Part shown: piece after piece, positions 10,201 through 17,473 of the stretch
How the letters are laid out: the number at the start of each line of letters is the position of its first letter
How positions within the stretch are numbered: position 1 is the first letter of the stretch
Assembly: GCA_023128635.1 (NCBI GenBank)
Contig: JAGMDP010000128.1
Span: 1 to 25,451 of the forward strand
Length of the DNA: 25,451 nucleotides
Direction: 5' to 3'
Source of the DNA: Candidatus Heimdallarchaeota archaeon
GTDB lineage: Archaea > Asgardarchaeota > Heimdallarchaeia > JABLTI01
Position numbers and translations under genes: made by a program
Notes under the pieces: model-generated
Told to the model about the DNA's origin: nothing
What the model saw: the letters and a program-made list of their open reading frames with translations, nothing else
Databases searched by the model: none

Positions 10201-12809
10201 GCATCTGAAGCAGTCCAATAAATATCTAATTCAGAAGTCTTAGTATAAGTACCAGTTATAGGCGAGGTTATACTAATGAATGGAGCACTACTATCTTTCG
10301 TAATAAAAATGGTGCTTTTACCTCGATTCTTTGCGTCATCAACACCAACAATGGTTATGTTGTATAAACCATCGCTAAATGTAGGTACTAGAACCCACTC
10401 AATTGCAGTATTATTTAGCATTAGAATACTATTAACCCAAACTTCATAATAATCAAAATCCCCATTGGGATCTATGTTTTCGTAGTAGACAATAATTGAT
10501 GCATTACTTACATAGTAGTTGTTTTCAGGACTAAGAATATGCACTTCTGGTGCAGAAGCAGTAAATCCGATATTAATTGAATCAGAGCTGTTTTTTCCAC
10601 TTACATCAAAAGCAATAATTTCAATATGGTTATCTAGACTTGCAATAGATACAAGAAGTGAATCTTGACTCCCTGGAATTCGATTGAACAGTACGCTTTC
10701 AACCATAATATCATAATGATGAATAGCAAAATCATCACTTGCATCCCAAGTAACTAATACTGGTGAAGACGAGAAAGTTGAACCACTTGTTGGTGATGTG
10801 ATTGATATTTCAGGAGGATCAGATTTCCCTATTACTTGGATCTGACCAAAATTATCTCCAACGATAATTTCATTTTCTCCATCTGCATCGAAATCAAAAA
10901 CTGTTATTGCTTCTCTGTTACCCGGACTAGAACCTATATCACTTGACCATTCAAGTACAAACTCATAGGATGAACCTAAATCTACAACTTCTCCAATATA
11001 TAAAGTTCCGTTGTTAGCACCAAAGATTAACTCATTCCTAGTATCATTATCTATATCAGCTATTATTGCTCCACCAGCTAAGGAAGGACTGTATGAACCA
11101 TCATTTACTAATAATTCCAAAGGTGGAGCTGGATCTTGATAAGAATATTGTTCAAACATTTTCAAATAATCCCTACCAACAATAATAGTCATTATTTCTC
11201 CATTGTTAGCTACTTCACCCACAATAATTGTGTGACCATTATAATCTTCAGTTGTTACTGAGGAAGCATCAGGCAAATCATCCAAATTGTTGCCTAAATA
11301 TTTTTTTGCAGCACTATACCTAATTATTTGCAGGTAAGTTAGTGGTTCTTCCAGTTCATTATATGGTTGAGATAAAAATATGATTTCATCAAAAGTGTCA
11401 CTATCCGTGTCTGCTACTTCTACTGCATGAATTTTGATTACTTTTTCACCCAAGATGTCTGATGGATCATAAGGAGAATCGTCATCATTATCAAATTCAT
11501 CCTTTCCTGAATCATAATTTAAAATTAAAAGCTGCCCTTTTTGATCACTACACACAATTTCTGCTTCGGAGTCATAGTCAGGATCACCTATTGCAATATA
11601 ACCCGTTAATCCGGGGGAATGTATATAAACATATTTTGATTCATCAAAATCTTTGGTTACATCATTCCAATCGGAAAATCTCAATAATCGACTATCTTCC
11701 CCACAAACATATAGTTCATCTTTGCCATCGCCAATAAAATCATGTGCAGCCATTCCTTTTATTTGAAAGATTTTGCTTTGATGTGCAGTAGTCCATGATG
11801 ACCATATTCTTGTCATTGCTCCACCTACAAAATCATAGATAGCTAGTAAATAATTTGAATCACTGTCTGTTTCATTTGAACTTACAATTATTTCTAGATC
11901 CCCATCGCTATCAACATCTATTGTTCCTAAGAAAACTCCTTTATTTATCCCTATTACATCTGATTTTATGTTAGTGTTTTCTTCTATTACATAATCAGCA
12001 TAAAAATTGGGTACTCCAGTATCTTTTCCTAGACAAATATCACCAAGATATTTTGCATCTATCCTCATTTCTGAAGATGTTGAACTCACATATGGCCAAG
12101 TAATTTCCTCATCAAAAGAATCATAGCTTTCAAACGCTTCAAACCCGATTCCGGTAATATTTCCAGTTGAAATCCCTAAGATTGCTAAGGGGATTCTGAT
12201 TTCATATTGCCGATGGTTATTAGACTCAAAATAAGAGGAATCGAATGCGGTATTCATTAAGATTTGTGATGCAGGCAGTGGTACGCCGGGGGTATTTGAT
12301 TCAATCTCAATCCAAGTTTTTGTTGCATCACTAAAACTACTGTAATAAACAATTGCTCCGGGATCAGCTTTCAGTATTATTGCTCTATCATTATTTGTAA
12401 AGACACCATTTTGATCTCTGTCGATGTATACTGCTGCTCCCCAAATGGTAACAGGTGTTTCTGTTTGAAAATTCACTAAATCTAAACCAATGTATAAATT
12501 AGTGTTATCGTTTTGCAGGAGGATTTTTGAATCGAAATTTTCATCATAATCAAACATGCTATAGACTGCAGCAGCTGACCATTCAGTTGCCAAGGAGTTT
12601 GAATTGAAATAGATAGTACCATCTAAAGTTGGACTGGTATCATTCCATAAAGAAAAAATCTCAGTTGGTGTGGCAAGACTCGAATGTGCAGAGCTATAAT
12701 TTAACGGATAATTATGATTTATAATGAAAGTTACCGCTAAAACTATTGCTAGCAAAACAAAGGTAGGGATTCGTTTCTTACTAAACAAAAATGATTTTTT
12801 AAACACCAT
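7269..12809 (-). CDS. Giant single-span surface protein B2, tandem paralogue of B1
   Basis: 1846 residues, colinear with B1 from the first Met to the identical C-terminus 'WFDEIADKWSDIQ'. Same order: N-terminal hydrophobic anchor (about 14-30), CBM9-like domain, beta-propeller with six Asp-rich loops at the B1 positions ('DVDSDGDLE', 'DPDYDSEAE', 'DIDNDTRNE', 'DFDADGENE'), nine Ig-like domains, TM helix after 'LFQGNNLIYFSIGLFDVLL', roadblock/longin-like domain and helical C-terminal domain. By eye the CBM9-like and propeller parts are most conserved, while Ig-like domains vary more, as expected if the copies now differ in ligand or spacing. One propeller loop is altered ('DFIGDGKDE' for 'DFDGDTEEE'). 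The start is firm: the upstream frame has no other start codon. The Gly-rich 'GAAGGGAAA' just before the ATG is conserved with B1. Function is probably surface binding with intracellular coupling (inference). Confidence 0.87.
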   Translation of the reverse strand: MVFKKSFLFSKKRIPTFVLLAIVLAVTFIINHNYPLNYSSAHSSLATPTEIFSLWNDTSPTLDGTIYFNSNSLATEWSAAAVYSMFDYDENFDSKILLQNDNTNLYIGLDLVNFQTETPVTIWGAAVYIDRDQNGVFTNNDRAIILKADPGAIVYYSSFSDATKTWIEIESNTPGVPLPASQILMNTAFDSSYFESNNHRQYEIRIPLAILGISTGNITGIGFEAFESYDSFDEEITWPYVSSTSSEMRIDAKYLGDICLGKDTGVPNFYADYVIEENTNIKSDVIGINKGVFLGTIDVDSDGDLEIIVSSNETDSDSNYLLAIYDFVGGAMTRIWSSWTTAHQSKIFQIKGMAAHDFIGDGKDELYVCGEDSRLLRFSDWNDVTKDFDESKYVYIHSPGLTGYIAIGDPDYDSEAEIVCSDQKGQLLILNYDSGKDEFDNDDDSPYDPSDILGEKVIKIHAVEVADTDSDTFDEIIFLSQPYNELEEPLTYLQIIRYSAAKKYLGNNLDDLPDASSVTTEDYNGHTIIVGEVANNGEIMTIIVGRDYLKMFEQYSYQDPAPPLELLVNDGSYSPSLAGGAIIADIDNDTRNELIFGANNGTLYIGEVVDLGSSYEFVLEWSSDIGSSPGNREAITVFDFDADGENEIIVGDNFGQIQVIGKSDPPEISITSPTSGSTFSSSPVLVTWDASDDFAIHHYDIMVESVLFNRIPGSQDSLLVSIASLDNHIEIIAFDVSGKNSSDSINIGFTASAPEVHILSPENNYYVSNASIIVYYENIDPNGDFDYYEVWVNSILMLNNTAIEWVLVPTFSDGLYNITIVGVDDAKNRGKSTIFITKDSSAPFISITSPITGTYTKTSELDIYWTASDAISGISHFDINKDGAYLTSTISFHESVSLEVDKSYHFEIEAFDLIGNSRSALLTITKDSIEPNVTILSHQTGDILTGSTLDLNWESNDNYFGSGIHHSEVSINQITKYSGTAESASITLTEEGITDVLVTSFDRAGNSKTEHVLLFLDVSDPFINITNPKDGYTTGFDYVLLSWESVDNGTGIKEYQVYLDGVSYQNITDTSVHNALVYIPLDTISTIAVWVLDNIDRFFVDSITVTQNSSLPEVIITDPIDYQSYSSTSQIDLSWDIANMPNISSFEIYVNGTLEYTINDNTTRYQLIDLGVIPIGEFPLFNITIVAISVNPNENYTDTKWIIIDQSIPFISIITPENNTIVISQGLYVQWSGNDFGSGLESFQVLLDDESQMICTSLRNYYYLYFASGEKNYTLTIVAQDKAGNNVTISIQLVVAILNPEIDTNLTTIYYSKTGVFNFNFSITNPRNGVNSYHILMDSNSVYSYNFYPTILLSPYSIQINVTRSHYTILEGIHFLTLGLVDSFNRESTQIFKIIVDNESPTILDAIVINSQVYSEDENVELTQNADQPTQNNHSFIVTVNDNFFIDKVLFIIIGENYSQTLEMELVQETRQQTNEFVIFLDIGSLNTGEYNITITAYDNAGNTQEITLKITVLPPVAIPWLFQGNNLIYFSIGLFDVLLIGIAFAFAIRRPILNRNWQEEVLTVLYIRNTGLVCASVQYDPELNQEEQLVGGATVAIQEILNEYSSKKDKKSLRTLDIGTKSLLLTTGDYGYGAVIVRARKPKHKNQIKAFTKRFERKYQDSLKNVYHVESTYFMDAEKLVESFFGRYSKRVEQIAKIGISEQLKDIQEIKPEEPTLEDIDRKELLEDITPIDELLSHISKEAKNRLLKVIENTPKVIIALVEHQLDQADQLANVLANDIQFLMKIERTNKDFNYFIQSMLHVTTEIDNAIEKGLQGYNYEMQLAVERASRIWFDEIADKWSDIQ

Positions 12810-12825
12810 TATTTTTCCCTTCGGC

Positions 12826-12849
12826 TCAAAGAAAAGTTCTTTTCTTTGA
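12826..12849. repeat. Perfect inverted repeat in the B2 leader
   Basis: TCAAAGAAAAG (12826-12836) and CTTTTCTTTGA (12839-12849) are perfect complements around TT, ending 16 bases before the B2 start codon. It could be an mRNA hairpin affecting translation or a DNA-binding site. The matching stretch before B1 keeps only the central part (AAAG, CTTTTT), so any control would differ between the paralogues. Confidence 0.55.
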
Positions 12850-12894
12850 AATACCTCTTAATTTTCTGCTAGTTTGGTACTTTATAACAAAGGT

Positions 12895-12930
12895 GTCTTA
12901 AAAACCAAATGGTTATGACAAAATTCAAAA
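12895..12930 (-). promoter_or_regulatory. Candidate B2 promoter (block shared with B1)
   Basis: On the minus strand: TTTTGTC, AACCATTT, then a TTTTTAAG TATA-like box, colinear with the block before B1 at 6821-6857. Conservation between duplicated copies against diverged flanks supports a promoter role. It lies in the 246-base region between B2 and the divergent solenoid gene at 13056, for which I see no equally clear promoter. Confidence 0.5.
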
Positions 12931-13055
12931 ATTATTACAGAAAAAATAAAGAATCATTCGTTTTTTCCTTCTAGAATGTCCATCAGTTTGCCTTAAGAAA
13001 AAGAATATTATCTGATAAGCAATAAATTGTTGTTATTGATAAGAAAAGTAGATGT

Positions 13056-15236
13056 ATGAGTAGTTTGGGAGCTTATTTAATGCCGCGAGAATTGAAGCAG
13101 CTAAAGAAGAATTTTCCTCAATTGCCTAAAAGTGAAATTTTCCAAGCTATTCGTATTATTCGTAATAGTATAGATTTGAAGAATGATGAGAAAGAAACTG
13201 CTGAGTTTGCAGAAACACTTTTTCTTTTATTAGGACATTTTAATGAAACGGATGATTATAACAGTGAAAGAATCATTCTTAATCAATTAGTTGAAGTAGC
13301 TTGGTGGGCTCAAGATGAATTAATAATAATTGATTTTCTTGCACAGGGAATATCTAAAGTTCTTCTTGACAGTTATTCTACTCGAGGGGAAGATAGAACT
13401 AATCTTTTCAGTGATTTTGTAGACATTATAGCAAGATTTCCTGAGAATCGCAAAATTTATTCAGCAATATCTACTGCAGCTATTGAATTAATTAAATGGG
13501 GTACCGATAAAGAAATCATCAAGATTCTTGAAATCATGAATCAAAAATCAGCTGTTTTCCCGCTAGTAGAATCCATACAAATTCTTGATGCTAAGGTTTT
13601 CATGAGTATCCTCTTTTATCTCGAAGAACAAAATTGTAAAACTATTAAATTTATTTACAATCAATTCAGTAGCTTTGCTATCAGCAATTTTGAAGAAGAA
13701 CAGAATGGTGATACAGTAAGAATTTCAACTGTTCTACTCGGTGAAGAAATTAATGAGATTTTGCAAGAAGGAGCAATTAATGCAATCATTAACATGGCTC
13801 GAGTTAATAGTAAAAATGAATGTGAAGAATGTTTACTCGGAATTAGAAGAGTAATTCAAGATTCAGAATATCTTCTCCGAAAAGATGGAAAAGAATTTTT
13901 CCGAGATATTTATCGGTTAAGTTATACTTTAGATCAATACAAATTGTGGGAGCATTTCCTTGATTTACAATTAATTAAGGATCTTAAATTAGAGAGAGAT
14001 AATGATGAAAAGTATCATATGGCTGTGAAAAAGCTCTTTACCATCCAAAAAACAATGCGGATAGAAGAATATGATTCATTGAAAAGTGGGAGAAGAGGAT
14101 TAAAACTAGCTTATGATTTAGAAGATCTAAATGATCTTGAATTGATAATAACTGAAATTGCAAAGCAAAAGAGTCCTGAATTACAACCTGTAAGTTTAGT
14201 AGCAGAAATTGATGCAGTTATCGATGATGATGAGCAATTGAAAGAACATCTACGAGAAATTGGGGAGATCCCACAGGACAGACAAAGTTTAGATGAAATA
14301 CAAGACCAAATTACGAAAAGTGATGATGTGACTGTACCTGCAACTAAAGAAAATAAAATTGAAGAGCAAATTGAATTCTTAAGACAACTCGAAATGAAAA
14401 ATAATAGATATTTAATGAATCAGATGGTGCATGCGAAAGGTTTGATACTTGCAGTTGGAATGTTTGGTTTCTACAGTCCTACACTAAATATTACCCCCGA
14501 AGAAATTCTCTCTCATTTTGAAAGCATATGCGAACAGATGATGATAATAGAATTAATTGAACCATTAGTTAGAGCAGTAACACTACGAGCTGCGCGTTTT
14601 GATCATCATGCAGTAAATATTTTACTGGAATTGCTTAATAGTAAAGGACATAAATTCCTAACAAAGCACTATAAGTTATACAATTTTGTTGATAATCTAG
14701 TGAGATTAATTAGTTATTTAGGAAGAATAGGAAAGAAAGAAGTATTAATCAAAATAAAAAGTGAATTAGAAGAAGCAAATCGTATAAGTTTAAATGATGA
14801 AACAATTCCACTTAAAATTGCCAGAGCAATAAATGAAGCTATTCTTTCCTACTCTGCTGAAGATGAGCTGCAAAAAATTGAACTTTTAGAATTGGTTAGA
14901 GAATTAGCAAAAAGGCATTCCTATAACTCAGATCTGCAAGTGAAATATGTTAAAGGGCTCAATTTTTTGATTCTTGATTCAGGATTCTCAGATATAAAAC
15001 TAACAGTAAAACTTGTAGATGAACTCATTGATTTTGCCAGATCGTATCGTAATAATCAGCAAATAGAAGAAAAAGCAGCTCTTGGAATTTTGTGGGGATT
15101 GGCATTATCTAAGATAAACAATCAGACTAACAAGCTGGATTCCTTTAAAAAAGAAATCGATTTCATAGCATCAAATTATCCTGAAAGTAGTTATCTCAGA
15201 AAAATACAAGCACTAACAGATGTTACCCTAAACTAA
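13056..15236 (+). CDS. Alpha-helical solenoid protein of unknown function (726 aa)
   Basis: I do not recognise a family. The predicted protein is almost wholly alpha-helical, with amphipathic helices repeating about every 35-45 residues, like a HEAT/ARM- or TPR-type solenoid. There is no signal peptide or membrane helix, so it should be cytoplasmic. Two helical halves (about 1-375 and 430-726) are joined by an acidic, polar linker (about 385-430, including 'IDDDEQLKEHLREIGE'). No catalytic motif is visible. The ATG at 13056 is the first in frame after non-coding sequence and has no strong Shine-Dalgarno, so the message may be nearly leaderless; Met9 is a possible alternative. It is divergent from B2 across 246 bases and precedes sat by 312 bases, so probably a separate transcript. 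A scaffold role is a guess from shape only. Confidence 0.8.
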   Translation: MSSLGAYLMPRELKQLKKNFPQLPKSEIFQAIRIIRNSIDLKNDEKETAEFAETLFLLLGHFNETDDYNSERIILNQLVEVAWWAQDELIIIDFLAQGISKVLLDSYSTRGEDRTNLFSDFVDIIARFPENRKIYSAISTAAIELIKWGTDKEIIKILEIMNQKSAVFPLVESIQILDAKVFMSILFYLEEQNCKTIKFIYNQFSSFAISNFEEEQNGDTVRISTVLLGEEINEILQEGAINAIINMARVNSKNECEECLLGIRRVIQDSEYLLRKDGKEFFRDIYRLSYTLDQYKLWEHFLDLQLIKDLKLERDNDEKYHMAVKKLFTIQKTMRIEEYDSLKSGRRGLKLAYDLEDLNDLELIITEIAKQKSPELQPVSLVAEIDAVIDDDEQLKEHLREIGEIPQDRQSLDEIQDQITKSDDVTVPATKENKIEEQIEFLRQLEMKNNRYLMNQMVHAKGLILAVGMFGFYSPTLNITPEEILSHFESICEQMMIIELIEPLVRAVTLRAARFDHHAVNILLELLNSKGHKFLTKHYKLYNFVDNLVRLISYLGRIGKKEVLIKIKSELEEANRISLNDETIPLKIARAINEAILSYSAEDELQKIELLELVRELAKRHSYNSDLQVKYVKGLNFLILDSGFSDIKLTVKLVDELIDFARSYRNNQQIEEKAALGILWGLALSKINNQTNKLDSFKKEIDFIASNYPESSYLRKIQALTDVTLN

Positions 15237-15267
15237 TTAGGGCTTAATCTATATTAACATAAAGATA

Positions 15268-15277
15268 TTTTTTTCTT
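15268..15277 (+). terminator. T-run downstream of the solenoid gene
   Basis: Seven T in a row followed by CTT, about 30 bases after the stop at 15236, without a strong stem. This fits archaeal oligo-T termination and supports sat being transcribed from its own promoter. Confidence 0.35.
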
Positions 15278-15296
15278 ACGATAATTTTATCAGCTT

Positions 15297-15320
15297 TTAG
15301 CTAGATAGTTATCTAACTAA
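15297..15320. repeat. 24-base imperfect palindrome upstream of sat
   Basis: TTAGCTAGATAG and TTATCTAACTAA form a palindrome in which 20 of 24 positions are self-complementary. It lies in the 312-base gap between the solenoid gene and sat, about 160 bases before the candidate sat promoter. No T-run follows directly, so it looks less like a terminator than a protein-binding site, but its role is unknown. Confidence 0.4.
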
Positions 15321-15431
15321 ACCGTCTTTTGTAAATTCTTGAATAAACTTATTAATAGCATGGAATTATTTTACGCGATGGTATGATTGTAAATTTTTTG
15401 TGATTTATACAGATCGCAAAAAAAACAAAGA

Positions 15432-15451
15432 TTCATTTATCCCTAAATGAA
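15432..15451. repeat. 8-base-pair stem-loop upstream of sat
   Basis: TTCATTTA (15432-15439), loop TCCC, TAAATGAA (15444-15451): a perfect inverted repeat about 30 bases upstream of the TATA-like box of sat. It could be an upstream control site. The rest of this gap (15237-15548) is AT-rich, with poly-A near 15419-15427, and I see no small gene in it. Confidence 0.4.
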
Positions 15452-15480
15452 CTAACAGTCCATCATAATAGCGATTACAT

Positions 15481-15508
15481 CTATTTATAGGAGTAGAGTA
15501 TCTCTACT
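15481..15508 (+). promoter_or_regulatory. Candidate sat promoter with overlapping operator-like inverted repeat
   Basis: A TATA-like CTATTTATAG (15481-15490) is followed at once by a perfect inverted repeat, AGTAGAG-TAT-CTCTACT (15492-15508). With usual archaeal spacing, transcription would start near 15512, leaving a leader of about 37 bases. An inverted repeat between TATA box and start site is where archaeal repressors commonly bind. The regulator is not identified. Confidence 0.5.
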
Positions 15509-15548
15509 AGTATAGTAAAATAAAAAAAAAGAGCAGGAGAATAGTTAT

Positions 15549-16703
15549 ATGATTAATCCGCATGGTGGCAAGTTAATAGATAGAGTCGTTTCAGAGAAGA
15601 AACGTGAAAAAATCCTCGGAGAGCATAAAGAATTACCTCAACTAAAGATTTCTAACGAAACAATTGAGGATATAAGCAATATTTCTCATGGAGTGTTCAG
15701 TCCCCTCAAAGGTTTCATGGGTGAAGAAGATGTTGAGTCAATAATCAAAAATGATCGACTCGCTAATAATCTTCCTTGGACAATTCCAATTACATTAGAT
15801 GTTTCTAAGAAAGTTGCAGAACAATACTCCGAAGGAGAAGAAATAGCAGTAATTAATGGTGAACAGGAAATAATTGCTATTCTACATCTTGAGGAGAAAT
15901 TTCCATACAAGAAAAAAGAAGTAGCTGAAAGCGTTTTTCAAACGCTAGATATGGAACATCCCGGCGTAACTAATGTTATGAATTCACAAGATATCCTGTT
16001 ATCAGGAGAAGTGGATCTCATAAACACTGATATTAAACAATTTAAGGAATACACATTCTATCCCAAGGAAACACGAAAAATATTCCAAGAGAAGAATTGG
16101 AAAACTGTAGTGGGATTCCAAACAAGAAATGTTCCACATTTAGGACATGAGTATGTACAAAAAGCAGCGTTAACTTTAGTAGATGGATTATTTGTTAACC
16201 CAATCATAGGAAAGAAGAAGAAAGATGATTTCTTGGATCCGGTGATTTTAGGAGCTTATAATATTTTATTGGAAAATTATTATCCAAAAGAAAAAGCCAC
16301 AATGGGCATTTTAAGAACAAGGATGCGCTATGGTGGACCTAAAGAAGCAATCTTTCATTCTATTATGCGTAAGAATTTTGGTTGCAGTCATTTTATTGTT
16401 GGAAGAGATCATGCTGGTGTTGGCGATTATTACGGACCTTTCGATGCCCATGGCATCTTTGAGAAATTCGATGATTTAGAAATCCAACCCATTTGTTTCA
16501 GATCTTTTTACATTTGCGATAAATGTACTGGTGTTGTCTCTGATAATGTCTGCCCTCACGATGGTTCTGAGTATCAGAAATTTATCAGTGGTAAGAAAAT
16601 ACGCACTATGATCATGAATAAAGAATTAAATGATTTAGGAGAATACATGCGGCCAGAGGTTGCTAAGTATTTGATTGACCAAAAAGATTTGTTTGTTAAA
16701 TAA
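15549..16703 (+). CDS. sat: Sulfate adenylyltransferase (ATP sulfurylase)
   Basis: Catalyses ATP + sulfate to adenosine 5'-phosphosulfate (APS) + diphosphate in the cytoplasm. 384 residues, the normal size for a stand-alone bacterial/archaeal enzyme. An N-terminal PUA-like part (about 1-165) precedes the catalytic domain, which has the sulfate/ATP motifs QTRN (191-194) and HxGH as HLGH (197-200), and GRDHAG (285-290). Cys323, Cys326, Cys335 and His337 form a zinc-ribbon-like cluster, as in thermophilic family members. AGGAG at 15535-15539, nine bases before the ATG, supports the start. The APS kinase gene follows after 18 bases, so the product is most likely channelled to PAPS. No APS reductase or dissimilatory sulfite reductase gene is in the window. 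Identification is firm; the sulfation role is inferred from neighbours. Confidence 0.96.
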   Translation: MINPHGGKLIDRVVSEKKREKILGEHKELPQLKISNETIEDISNISHGVFSPLKGFMGEEDVESIIKNDRLANNLPWTIPITLDVSKKVAEQYSEGEEIAVINGEQEIIAILHLEEKFPYKKKEVAESVFQTLDMEHPGVTNVMNSQDILLSGEVDLINTDIKQFKEYTFYPKETRKIFQEKNWKTVVGFQTRNVPHLGHEYVQKAALTLVDGLFVNPIIGKKKKDDFLDPVILGAYNILLENYYPKEKATMGILRTRMRYGGPKEAIFHSIMRKNFGCSHFIVGRDHAGVGDYYGPFDAHGIFEKFDDLEIQPICFRSFYICDKCTGVVSDNVCPHDGSEYQKFISGKKIRTMIMNKELNDLGEYMRPEVAKYLIDQKDLFVK

Positions 16704-16721
16704 TTAAAGATGTGATTAGAT

Positions 16722-17270
16722 ATGAATGACCCCGGTTTTGTTGTATGGTTTACAGGTTTATCTGGCTCAGGAAAAACAACTTTAGCAGTTGAATTAGAGA
16801 AAAAATTGTTGAAACGTAATTTACGCGTTCAAAGACTTGATGGCGACATTGTAAGAAAATCTCTCACAAAAGACTTAGGTTTTTCAGAAGAAGATCGTAA
16901 GTTGAACATAGAACGAATTACATTTGTCACACGTTTACTAGCTAAACATGGAGTTGCCACTTTAGTCTCTTTCATTTCACCTTATATCTCAGTTAGAGAT
17001 AATGCAAGAAAAGAAGTAAACGAAGAAAAAGCAAAATTCGTTGAAGTCTTTGTGAAAGCCTCAGTAGAGGAATGTGCAAAAAGGGATGTCAAGGGTTTAT
17101 ACGAAAAAGCATTTGCAGGTGAAATCGAGAACTTTACTGGAGTAAGTCATCCCTATGAAGAACCTCCTAATTCTGAAATGATTTGCTTTACTGAAAATGA
17201 AACTGTTGAAGAAAGTGTTCAAATTTTATTACAATATCTTGAGAAAGAGAAAATAATTCCAAAAGCTTAA
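16722..17270 (+). CDS. cysC: Adenylyl-sulfate (APS) kinase
   Basis: Phosphorylates APS at the 3' position to give PAPS, the universal sulfuryl donor. 182 residues, a full-length single-domain CysC. Visible motifs: P-loop GLSGSGKT (12-19), LDGD (39-42), the FISPY segment (84-88) with the Ser that is phosphorylated in some family members, and the C-terminal 'KGLYEKAFAGEI' and 'FTGVSHPYEEP' segments that form the APS pocket and lid. It starts 18 bases after the sat stop, so the two are surely co-transcribed. A weak GTGATTAG lies before the ATG. PAPS could feed the sulfotransferase next downstream or assimilation elsewhere; no PAPS reductase is seen here. Confidence 0.96.
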   Translation: MNDPGFVVWFTGLSGSGKTTLAVELEKKLLKRNLRVQRLDGDIVRKSLTKDLGFSEEDRKLNIERITFVTRLLAKHGVATLVSFISPYISVRDNARKEVNEEKAKFVEVFVKASVEECAKRDVKGLYEKAFAGEIENFTGVSHPYEEPPNSEMICFTENETVEESVQILLQYLEKEKIIPKA

Positions 17271-17280
17271 TCTTAATCCA

Positions 17281-17308
17281 TTTTCTCTTTTTATTATCTT
17301 TTTTTTAG
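17281..17308 (+). terminator. T-rich tract after cysC
   Basis: Starting ten bases after the cysC stop, the plus strand holds three T-runs, the last of eight or more T, with no strong hairpin. It may end or attenuate the sat-cysC transcript before the sulfotransferase gene. The following stretch (17309-17473) holds a GGTTT/AAACC inverted repeat (17347-17361), two TTGGCA direct repeats and an AATTGT/ACAATT inverted repeat (17372-17388), but no obvious TATA box. Confidence 0.4.
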
Positions 17309-17462
17309 TAAAATTTAATAGATTCCTCGTTCTTTTTTGTATAAATGGTTTGGCATAAACCGTTGGCAAATAATTGTCCTATACAATTTTCGTTAACATC
17401 GCAGTAAGATTAATAATAGCTCAATATTAGAAAAACATGTTTGGCAGAATATTACCTATTTC

Positions 17463-17468
17463 AGGTGG
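17463..17468 (+). promoter_or_regulatory. Shine-Dalgarno that sets the sulfotransferase start
   Basis: AGGTGG ends five bases before the ATG at 17474, near ideal spacing. The longer reading frame would need a TTG at 17441 or the GTG at 17465 inside this motif, neither with its own ribosome binding site. Confidence 0.6.
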
Positions 17469-17473
17469 ACTCT

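Larger units (their letters stand above)
723..12930. repeat. Tandem duplication: unit 1 about 723-6857, unit 2 about 6898-12930
   Basis: The order [end of gene A, short intergenic, gene B, B promoter block] occurs twice head-to-tail. The second copy starts at about 6898, where the sequence matches gene A from about 723. It continues through the remnant Gln-rich tail, a stop at the same position, a decayed terminator, B2, and the promoter block at 12895-12930. The junction must lie between the B1 promoter block (ends about 6857) and 6898. Divergence is clear at the nucleotide level, although some stretches stay nearly identical, for example around 4630-4680 versus 10700-10750. The left limit of unit 1 is not known because gene A leaves the window. 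Confidence 0.8.

Noticed and set aside
1192..12809. True orthology with eukaryotic integrins
   Set aside because: Only the layout is similar; FG-GAP propellers and Ig-like domains are widespread in prokaryotes and no integrin-specific motif, such as the GFFKR tail, is present.
15549..17270. Dissimilatory sulfate reduction locus
   Set aside because: sat is followed by APS kinase and a sulfotransferase, not by APS reductase or dsr genes, so sulfuryl activation fits better.
17441..17473. Upstream TTG start of the sulfotransferase
   Set aside because: A well-spaced AGGTGG precedes the ATG at 17474, and no ribosome site precedes the TTG.
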